Assembly: GCA_000827325.1 (NCBI GenBank)
Contig: KN832892.1
Coordinates: forward strand, 1-64,000
Source of the DNA: Oidiodendron maius Zn
Taxonomy: Eukaryota; Ascomycota; Leotiomycetes; Myxotrichaceae
DNA length: 64,000 bases
Reading direction: 5' to 3'
The position numbers and the translations under genes were made by a program. Positions 55,666-64,000 of this stretch are shown here, piece by piece; positions within the stretch are counted from its first letter, which is position 1, and each line of letters starts with the position of its first letter. The notes beneath the pieces are model-generated. The model worked only from the letters and a program-made list of their open reading frames with translations, did no database searches and was not told the DNA's origin.

Positions 55666-58231
55666 ATGTTATTTAAGCTCTCGTACTTTGTTGGACTACT
55701 TGCAGTATGCACAGCCGGTCTTGCTACTACTCAAGGCCCCAATTTGACATCTGAGACCAGTACGACACTTCTAGTAATACTTCCTGCCCAGTATTCAGGT
55801 TAATTGACTTAAAACAGATGGTGCTTCGACTCTCACCATAAGCAATGCAGCCTTCACCTCGAAAGGGTTCGAAGGAAGCGACTTCGTTCAAATCATTGAG
55901 ATGACTATCAACAACACAGACACAGAGAATTTTCTCACCCTAACAGACGCTCTGAACGTTACAGCTTCTTCTACTGACTTTGATCTCATCAAACCTGGTA
56001 CACTTATCCGCCTTGCCCCTGGTCAAGCAGCTGTTGTTCAAGTAGGCGTGAAAAACAAGCCTGGTGTGGCCGCTGGCAGTTCTTGTAATGCTACGATCAC
56101 GGCCACATGGGGTGCTAAATTTGGCGTGGCTCAGATGACTTCATCTACAATCTCCGGAGAATGTGGATTTGGCGACTATACTGCTGACGCAAGTAGCATT
56201 GCATGGCACACTAGCCCGGATTGGTATAACGATATCAAATTCGGTATATTCATTCATTGGGGTGTATACTCCGCCCCTGCATACGGAAGTGTCGCACCCT
56301 ATGAGTCTTATGCTGAATGGTAAATAGACTGACTGATATACTCTGCTGAGTAGTTCGCTAATCTGAACCAATTCCAGGTACTGGAACACTATGCACAATC
56401 CTAACGATCATACCCAAACCTACCAGTATCACGAGGCAACATATGGTACAAATTTCAACTACGACGACTTTTTCTCTAATTTCACTGCCTCGAAGTTTGA
56501 TGCGAAAAGTTGGGTTGATCTAGTTGCTGCAGCAGGAGCTCAGTATATAGTACCTGTAACGAGTGTGTAACCTTTACTATATGGCTTTATTCTTTAATAC
56601 TTACGGTCTATAGAGCATCACGATGGCTTTGCTCTTTTTGATTTTCCGAGCTCAATTAGCAATCGCTCTTCTGTTCAGTATGGACCAAAGAGAGACTTTA
56701 TTAACGAGATTTTGACGGCAGCGAAGACCTACCAGCGGCGAGGCACATACTTTTCTCTTCCTGAGTGGTACAAGTAAGACCCCACGGATTTATTCTAATA
56801 GAATATCGGCTGATATTAAAGGTAGCCCAGCATACAAAACGTACGCAATGGGAAGCTTTCCAGGAGGTATGTAGATCTTCCAAATATACCTATATACATT
56901 TGATACCGATAACTTTCCAAGGGCCCCCAATCAATCCCTACACTGGAGAAACTCTCATATACACAGGATATGTTCCTGTTGGCGATTTTGTCCTAGATAT
57001 CCAACTTCCCTAACAGAATATCTTGGCATATAGCTACAACACTGAGTTGATGTGGTGCGATATTGGCGGTGCAAATAATGCTACAATCTTTGCCTCGAAT
57101 TGGCTAAACTGGGCTCGCGACCAGGGTCGACAAGTAGCATTTAATAATCGCTGTGGTCTAGTTGGTGACTTTGACACTCCTGAGTATGTCCCTACTGCTT
57201 AATGATCTCTGTAGCGTCCCTTCTTTGCAATATAAAGTATTGAATCTACTAGTCTAATCTATCAACCTAGGTACACAACCAACTCTGCTACCGTAGCACG
57301 CAAATGGGAATCCACCCGAGGTATGGATCCATTATCATTTGGATATAACTATCAAACACCTGACTCGCAGTATTTAAACGCCAACGGTATTGTACAAGCC
57401 CTTGTCGACATCGTTTCGAAGAACGGAAACTTTCTCCTTGATATTGGTCCGCGCAATGATGGTACTATTGCCGACGTTATGGTGCAAGGCCTTACTGAAG
57501 CTGGATACTGGATTAATGCCCATTCTGAGAGTATCTTCAAAACTAGATACTGGTCGGTAACCCCGGGACTTGGCAGTTTCCAATATACAACAACGCAGGA
57601 TGCCTTTTATATCCACTACCTGACAACCCCTGGAACAACTGTAGAGATTCCAGATATAGTACCATACTTGCTGGGAGATACGGTGACGGTGGTGGGTGGG
57701 AGCTTGCATGGTTCTCCTGTTACAGTTACGGAGAGAGGCGATGGAACGATTTCACTAGGACTTTCGAGCGCTCAGATTACGGCTGACCAATATGTGTGGA
57801 CTTTCAAGCTTGCCTATACCACTACCAATGCGTACTCAATCATACAAGCAGAAGATTATAGTTCTAACAGTGGGACCCAGACGCAGACTACTTCGGACAT
57901 TGGAGGCGGAGACAACGTCGGATGGATCCACGACGGCAACTGGCTTGCATATAGTAATGTAGATTTTGGCACTAACGGTGCTAAAGGGATATTGTCACGG
58001 ATCTCATCTGGTGCAGGAAGCTCAGTTAATGGCACTGTTGCGGTTGCACTGGACAGTTTAACAGCGGCACCGATAGGCAGCTTCCCTGTTACAGATACAG
58101 GGGGTTGGCAGAGCTGGACGAATATTTCAACAAACGTCAGTGCCGTAACGGGACTGCATACTGTATACTTGGAATTTTCCAGCGACCAGCCTGCCGATTT
58201 TGTGAATATCAACTGGTTCACATTCTTCTAA
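55666..58231 (+). pseudogene. GH29 alpha-L-fucosidase with C-terminal CBM6-like module, probably inactive
   Basis: A secreted exo-alpha-L-fucosidase. The ATG at 55666 gives the signal peptide MLFKLSYFVGLLAVCTAGLA. An N-terminal beta domain is followed by the GH29 barrel: FGIFIHWGVYSAPAYGS, SKHHDGFALFDFPSS with the conserved HHDGF, and WCDIGG with the nucleophilic Asp. Then NGNFLLDIGPRNDG closes the barrel, and residues after 57830 (IQAEDYSSNSGTQT...VGWIHDGNWLAYSNVDFG) form a carbohydrate-binding module of CBM6/35 type. Introns: 56320-56377, 56563-56613, 56774-56825, 56867-56921, 57184-57270. Two problems: a 19-nt stretch at about 55800-55818 disrupts the N-terminal frame and is too short for an intron, and an in-frame TAA at 57011-57013 precedes the nucleophile, where a Gln codon (CAA) would fit. 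The gene is probably dead or newly dying. Confidence 0.72.
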
Positions 58232-58965
58232 CTTGGCAAGGAGGGCTTTGGTACGTTGCCTTGGGATTCAGGGATACAATCGTTGTTTTAACTATGGTCC
58301 ATATCTTCGATGACGATCAATGACAGTTGGTTATTTCTAAACATTTATCCACTAAATAGCCACGCCGTAGATAATTTTATCTCGTCTAGTTACATTTCGC
58401 GATAGTCATATCTTTCTCCTAGTCAGTGAGATGTAGCTTCTTGCTACTTTTTGTGAACGTATGGCTTTCTGTCACTAGAAATCCCGAAGGATTGAGAGCT
58501 ATGCTCGGCACTGGGCCCTAGGCTGCCGGGAATCTTTCTCTCATCCCCAGTTCCGTTACCTCCAGCCCGGACAATAAAAGTCATAAATGGTTTGTTCATT
58601 CCGTGGAAAGGGCCATCGTGACCCTCATCTGTAGCTGGGTCGGCTTGATGCCATGCTCCAGGGGCCAGGTTAAGATATAGACGGAAGATAAATCCAAAAG
58701 ACCACAGGAGTTGGATGGATCTGCAAAAATGGCGGTAAGATTCCAGGAAGCCCTACCCCTTTCAGACTACATGGGTGAAAGCGTTGTCCCAGGCGTTGAG
58801 ATTATAAAGGTATGTTTTTTAGATTCTTATAATTTATTTAATAGTTATAGAGTAATAAAGAGTATAACTAAACCTAATTTTTTGGGGGGTTTTCTTTAGT
58901 TTTACTATAAAATTTATAAATTTCTTATTTTCTTAAAATCTATTACTTTACAACTTTATAGTTTC
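58232..58965. other. Intergenic, AT-rich toward the right
   Basis: Fucosidase 3' flank, then AT-rich DNA beside a solo LTR. No gene seen. Confidence 0.45.
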
Positions 58966-59213
58966 TCTTGAGCAGAGGTCAGGTTAATGCACAGGTTGTA
59001 GTTAGGAATCAAGGTGAAACTCAGTTATATTGATTATTGAGTGATGTAGAGACAACTTAAGGAACCTCCTTAGGGACGCAATACAGTCCTTATATACACA
59101 CTTGCAGTCTGTAGGACTCGTAAGCTCTATACGCAAGCCTAATGCATAGGCTCTGTACGTGTATCAGTGCTGTATCGCCTTTCATATGCTTGAGGCCCTG
59201 ATATCAGTCAACA
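58966..59213 (+). mobile_element. Solo LTR, copia-type ends (fossil)
   Basis: 248 bp starting tcttgagcagaggtcagg and ending gatatcagtcaaca, the third copy of the LTR family at 10657 and 34933. The end TCAACA is intact here. A TATA-like tatatacaca lies in the middle. No internal region is attached. Confidence 0.65.
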
Positions 59214-59419
59214 TTAACTAAACCCCTTTAGTAAATCTATACTAAAAGTTTATATAGAGAAATATATCAACTGTACTTAAGTTATATTTATAACTATAGA
59301 TAGAGCGATTTTAGGTACTAAAGTTACTAGAATATCTAAAAAGTTGTATATAGTAAAAGGTTACATTTAGTAATATTTAGAAATGTAGGGCTGCATTTAG
59401 TAAAAAGCTATAGAATTTA

Positions 59420-62030
59420 TTATCCGCCAAGATAAAAATTGCTGTCCTCGCTCCATGGATATTCCCTACACAGGAATCCAAAAAGATCTGTCTCAAACCC
59501 ATTAAAATTTTGCTCCCACCAAAAATTTGTGCTATCAGCATCTATTGCTACCTGCGCTGGGTCCATCATATTTGCCTCTTCCTGTCCATGCATTGAAAAC
59601 TGAAATCCTGCCCCTTCTGTGGCCTCACTTATCGGTGTAAAGCTGGCCGTTGATAGGTTTCCGGAATTTGAGGCTGCTAGCCTATCAATACCATCTTGTA
59701 TGCCAACACCGCAGTCCAATATCTGGGATTGAGGGAGAGCCACATGGTATGGCTGGAATTTTGATGCAGAAATATGGTAGATGGATGAACTCGGTGGACT
59801 GGGCATAGTGGTATGGCTAGCGTGGGTCGCCAGCTCGATTTCTTGCCCAACGGCAATCCGCTTCGTCGTCTTCGGCAGGCTTGCCGGAGGCTGTGTTTCT
59901 TGCATATTTTCCTGGTGATTGGTGCTAGCTGGCTCTACAGTCGCAACGTAGGTGTAAAGGTCTATATTGCTGGTACTATCACATGAGATAGGGTTTTGAG
60001 AGACAATTTGTCCGATGTCTGTATTTGGGTCTAAGGCTCCGTCTTTGCGCCCATTTTCGGTAGAAAAGTCATTAATGTTGATGTTTGCAGAGGAGAAGAG
60101 GGAACTGAGGTTTGCCCACTATTTGTATTAGCATGGTCTGCGGTAGGTTTAGGGTGAGCAAAATACTATGCCTTGGAGCGGACGTGAATATTCCTTAAGC
60201 TTCTGTAACATCGCGATTGCGGCAATACAACGATTTATCCCATGACTTTGTAGCTTGCCTTGGGCACTAAGAGATTTGAATTGAACGGAGGAGGATACAA
60301 ACAACGCGTAGCCAGTAATACCGGACAATCGTGACACATCGGTACAAATATTCAGAAACGTCGTTGCCATATCAGCAATAATATTAGAATGTTTGATAGC
60401 TTCTTTGGCTGACGTTCTGATGAACCTCTTGGAGATTTGAGGATTTGAGCTAACATTGGAAAAGATAGGAACAATAGAAGAGTGCAGGATACAACCACAT
60501 AGATGATAAATACAATGGAGCGAAAAAAGTCTATACGGATCAGTTTTAAGAGGTGCTGAAGATGAGAGGCCGAAACGGAAATCTAAATGAAGTTTTTCGA
60601 GAAAGATTTCGAGGCGTCGATCTAGCGTTAAGAATGTGGGGAGTCTACTGAGAGAGTCGTGATGAGAGCCGCCCATATGTTGTTTAATGAAGTGTTGAAT
60701 TTCCCACCTGAGCTGTGATTAACAAGCATACTTAAATTTACAGGTAGACAGCGTACCAGAGGCTAAAAACTTTCACTAACTCGCTCATAATTGAAGGGGG
60801 TAGACTTTGGCTAGGCTCGACATTTATAGGTACGATATCCCCATTAAGAGCAAAGACCTCCTTTGAGTGAGGCTTTCCGGCCAGAAACGAAGCCTGGTCA
60901 GATGGCAGTGGTAGCCCCATCACCTCTTTCCAACTTTCCGCCTTAAAGTTTGCATTATCTTGGCTAATGCAGTTCGTTACCCAACACGACCAAAGGCAGC
61001 GTCTTCTTACTTCGGCAAGCAGTGGATCAATATTACTAGCTGGCGGACAGTGAAAGCGTAGTAGGCGACAAGCTCTGTACGCAGTAGCTAGAGTTCGTCA
61101 AATTTATACTTCTGGAGGTAGTGGTGCTAGCTGAACCTTACTTGTGTAAAAGTGTGCTCGATTCGCATCACCTTGATAGAACCAATAAAATGAGAGATTT
61201 TGACATGCTTGAATAGTTTCGAGGCAAGGTTTATCGGTTCTCAACAAGGCCTGCTGACTTGCAGTTGTGGCCCACTCTTGTGCGTGACTGCTGGCGTACG
61301 TTGCCGTCAACTGCAAGGTATCTGCATCGACATTTTCATCGTCGAGGCACGGTAGCTGTGGGGTTTGTCGTAGGAAGCTAGAATGGTGTCAGAAAATGCA
61401 GAAGGCGCCAGATCCGATCGGGGCCGCACTTTGAAGCCAGAGCAAAGATACTTAAAGATACGAAATCCGGAACTTTGTTATGGAGGTAATCAGAAGTAAA
61501 GCTGGGCTTATGGATCATCAGCTCAGCATTCCAATGACGAGAAAAATATATCCCAATAAGAATCAGGGCCATTCCAGGCGATAACGACTCTGTTTCTTGG
61601 AGAGTTGGATGTCGTCCAGCAGTATGGGATATTTTGAGCGACCCCTGGATATCGGCGGCCTCAGGTTCTCTGTAGATATGAGGCTTGGAATTTCGTGCTC
61701 TTCGAGTTGCCAGAAGTTTTCTGTCTGGAGGAGGTGGATAAGTACAGGCGGCCGGAATGCTTTGGCATCTCTTGCAGGACGGTTTCTCTTTCGAGCAACG
61801 CAACTAGAATCCAGAACAAGATTCAGGATCAGCGGTCCAATCAATCGACATTGGAGGCGTAACTCCCAGCCATTAAACACGCTTGAAAGAATTGGCCGGG
61901 CTATACGAACCTTCTGCCTCCGACAGCGAAGGCACGCTATCGGCTCATTGGACTTCTCGCCAGGCCTCGCACTAAAGGCACTGTAGCCCCCACCACCTCC
62001 ACTAGCCTGCTCGGAATGCCACTCAGCCAT
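59420..62030 (-). CDS. Zn2Cys6 transcription factor
   Basis: A nuclear regulator of about 740 residues. The start is the ATG at 62030 (MAEWHSEQASGGGGGYSAF). Exon 1 is 62030-61911; intron 61910-61804 splits the zinc cluster, which reads C-LR-C-RRQKLR-C-SKEKPS-C-KR-C-QSIPAA-C, the standard 2-6-6-2-6 spacing. Further introns: 61429-61378, one near 61136-61090, one near 60756-60718 and 60166-60119. The middle region (AYRACRLLRFHCPP, EVRRRCLWSCWVTN, DRRLEIFLEKLHLDFRFG) is the fungal-specific factor domain, and the C-terminus is acidic and serine-rich, as in activation domains. Neighbours are a fucosidase and a tannase-family esterase, so a role in plant-polymer use is possible. The frame is clean throughout. 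Confidence 0.88.
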
Positions 62031-62693
62031 CAAGGTATACTTTTGTATTAACCGTCTAGAGTGGAGATAGGATTCGGTGCGATACCCTCAAGAAAAGCCG
62101 GGCATCTACTTATCGGAAAAGGGCGCTGGCCACGCGTTGTGAGTGCGAAGAGGGGGTTCGGTCCGATGCGCTGAAGAAATCTTCTCCGCAAAGGTTGCGT
62201 CCGTCTATGCCAGAACGGGCATAACTTACCCCATACCCCAGCCGCCCCACGAAATTTCACGGCACCAATGAAGGACATTGACAGGTGAGAAGACATTTTC
62301 CGGCGCGAAAGGTTTCAGGTAATCACTTTGATCGGATTTCTTGTTATGGAGTTATTTGCTACAGGTGTGGCAAATTACATCCATCGGCTTATTAGTCTCC
62401 GAGCAAGGAGAGCCAGCTCCCTATCCAGATTATGGTGAGACCACTGTAGGGGTCGTAATTGGGTTCTGGAGCGGGAGACGTTGATATTTGTCACAAACAG
62501 GACGTGATGTTTAAGACGGTTATAAATTAATTCTACGTAGAGACATTTTTTGAAGATTGAAATTATTCAATGCAAGTCCAAGATTCCGGTGATTTGTAAT
62601 TAGCACTATCAGTGCAGAAGTTCCTTAACGGATACTTGCAATGATTCCTAGTGAAACTCACTCCCTGAGAACGATCATCCTATAATGTCTGCA
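62031..62693. other. Intergenic, no gene seen
   Basis: Regulator promoter and the 3' flank of the right-hand esterase. No supported feature; several short G/C-rich words only. Confidence 0.45.
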
Positions 62694-64000
62694 TCAGCCA
62701 GATATCGCTATCACCCGTTTCAGGCTTATATTTACGTATTTCGTCCCTGTGACTGTAACTGGGCCGTTCCCGTTTTCCACCCAGTCAACCATACGCAGCA
62801 ATACATTGTTCTGAGGGTCCAACGTTGAAACTTCTGCGGCTGTTTGACCAATAGCATGTGCACCTACACCCCCATTGCAATGGCCTAACTCAAAATCAAC
62901 GAAAGGAAGAGAAGGAGCGGACAAAGATACTCACCCATTCCAGAAATTCTAAAGAAGCGGTAGAATTCGTCAAGGTCGGAATATGGGAGACCCATAGTCC
63001 GAGAGACATGATTGTAGTATCGAGGACTATTATCAGAGGAGATAATGAAATCTGCTTGCCCATGATATGTAACTATCACTTGAGTCAGCGATCATTCTCA
63101 GGTCGAGGCAGTTGAAACTCACGTAATTTCCCTCCGGTAGCTCGGAAGGCGGAAAGATCTCCATTCCAGGTCTGGATATTGAAAGGGTTTTGGTCAGCGG
63201 CCGCTTTCGCATCAAGTCTATTGAAAGTTGCAGCATTCCAACTTGGATCGTCTGTGAGAGGATCAGCAATTGAGGGTAGGAGATTATCTGAAAGCAACGT
63301 ACTGTAAACCACGTAGCGAAACCAGTCAACGGAATAAGGGAACGGCCCGGTGGTGTAATAGACATATTCGGCAGTTAATTCAGATCCAGGCTGCATGCGT
63401 GGATAGATTATCTTTCCGTCTACGCCATAGAAGTCAGTGAAAGCCTCTCTCACTGCACCGACCTGGGCACTCGTAAGACAGGCAGTGAAATTCGTGGTTC
63501 CAGGTGGGCATTGAAGCGTTTCTGGACGGAACTGGCACATCTGAGGGTCTTCGATGATACCATCTAGTACGCCATCCATGCCGTCACATTGATTCAAGAT
63601 TTCTTGATGAATCAAAGCCCACAGCCCGCCAGCTGGAACATAGGTCGAGTCGTTTGAGTTGCCAAATATCGTGTAAAAAGTAGCACTCCACGATGTCAAA
63701 TGTGTAAAGTCGATTGCCTGCAATTTAATTAGCTGAATGCTAGTCCAAAAGCTCCACTAGACTCATAGCTCACCGGAGCTCCAGCTACAACACCATCAAA
63801 GTCATTGGGATAGCTTTGCACGGCTTTAAACCCCTGTCGACCCCCGGTACTGCACCCCAGGTAGTAAGACTTCTTATGAGCAGTTCCGTAATACTGCTTG
63901 GTGATTTCTTTCCCCACAACAACTCCGGTATGGAGACTTCTGTCCGCGAAGTCGTGGACAACCTCGAGATTATTGTAAAATGCATGCCCTGACGTGCCAT
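62694..64000 (-). CDS. Second tannase/feruloyl esterase family hydrolase (partial)
   Basis: The C-terminal two thirds of a tannase-family secreted esterase; the N-terminus lies beyond the right edge. Exons: 64000-63774, 63717-63123, 63072-62935 and 62884-62694. The nucleophile motif is CSTGGRQGF, DFDGVVAGAP follows, a calcium-site-like CDGMDGVLDGII is at about 63580, the Asp is in YHGQADFIIS and the His in GHCNGGVGAH, completing the CS-D-HC arrangement. The sequence is clearly different from the esterase at 42037. The C-terminus is unsure: after TKY a GTAAAT donor and gatgcag acceptor would give a different short end. No lesion seen. Substrate unknown. Confidence 0.88.

Noticed and set aside
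56563-56613. A possible lesion in the fucosidase (in-frame TAA near 56568).
   Set aside because: It is removed by a normal 51-nt GT-AG intron that restores TKHHDGF.

Overview
The window looks like chromosomal DNA of a filamentous ascomycete (Pezizomycotina, most likely an Aspergillus/Penicillium-like Eurotiomycete). The evidence is many protein genes split by 45-110 nt GT-AG introns, three Zn2Cys6 regulators, fungal families such as CYP504-type P450, GPR1/FUN34/YaaH transporters and tannase-type feruloyl esterases, and AT-rich transposon relics whose stop codons look like C-to-T changes at CpA, the mark of repeat-induced point mutation (RIP). Gene structures were worked out by eye from reading frames and splice signals; homologies come from recognised motifs, not a search.

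Layout. 0-2.6 kb: retroelement debris and AT-rich DNA. 2.67-5.24 kb: a decayed MHYT-domain membrane sensor gene. 6.06-17.99 kb: a compact cluster of PLP decarboxylase, CYP504-like P450, amidase, MFS transporter (broken by a 14-bp tandem duplication) and Zn2Cys6 regulator; it could handle aromatic amines, amides or arylacetates. 18.2-20.5 kb: a Fot/pogo relic, an LTR and Ty3/gypsy fragments. 21.5-22.3 kb: a WrbA-type quinone reductase pseudogene. 23.6-28.4 kb: a zinc alcohol dehydrogenase, a secreted Tri14-like protein and an SDR. 28.4-36.0 kb: a transposon nest (TIR element, pogo/Tigger relic, two MULE fragments, and a Fot-like element with complete ends sitting in a solo LTR).

36.0-49.6 kb: the most interesting part. 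A thiolase with an N-terminal PTS2, an acyl-CoA ligase ending in AKL and an enoyl-CoA isomerase/hydratase ending in SKI are all predicted peroxisomal. Next to them lie a tannase/feruloyl-esterase-family hydrolase, a GPR1/FUN34/YaaH carboxylate transporter and a CTF1/FarA/AmdR-like Zn2Cys6 regulator. A reasonable model is ester hydrolysis, CoA activation, side-chain shortening in the peroxisome, and export or uptake of a short acid, under local control.

50.2-52.1 kb: a 549-bp foldback element and a 265-bp TA-flanked MITE beside a 5'-truncated GH27 alpha-galactosidase. 52.1-55.6 kb: no convincing gene. 55.7-58.2 kb: a GH29 alpha-L-fucosidase with a C-terminal CBM6-like module, probably inactivated. 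59.0 kb: a third solo LTR. 59.4-62.0 kb: a Zn2Cys6 regulator. 62.7-64.0 kb: a second tannase-family esterase that runs off the right edge. The right half thus combines plant-polysaccharide and plant-phenolic functions, several of them decaying.
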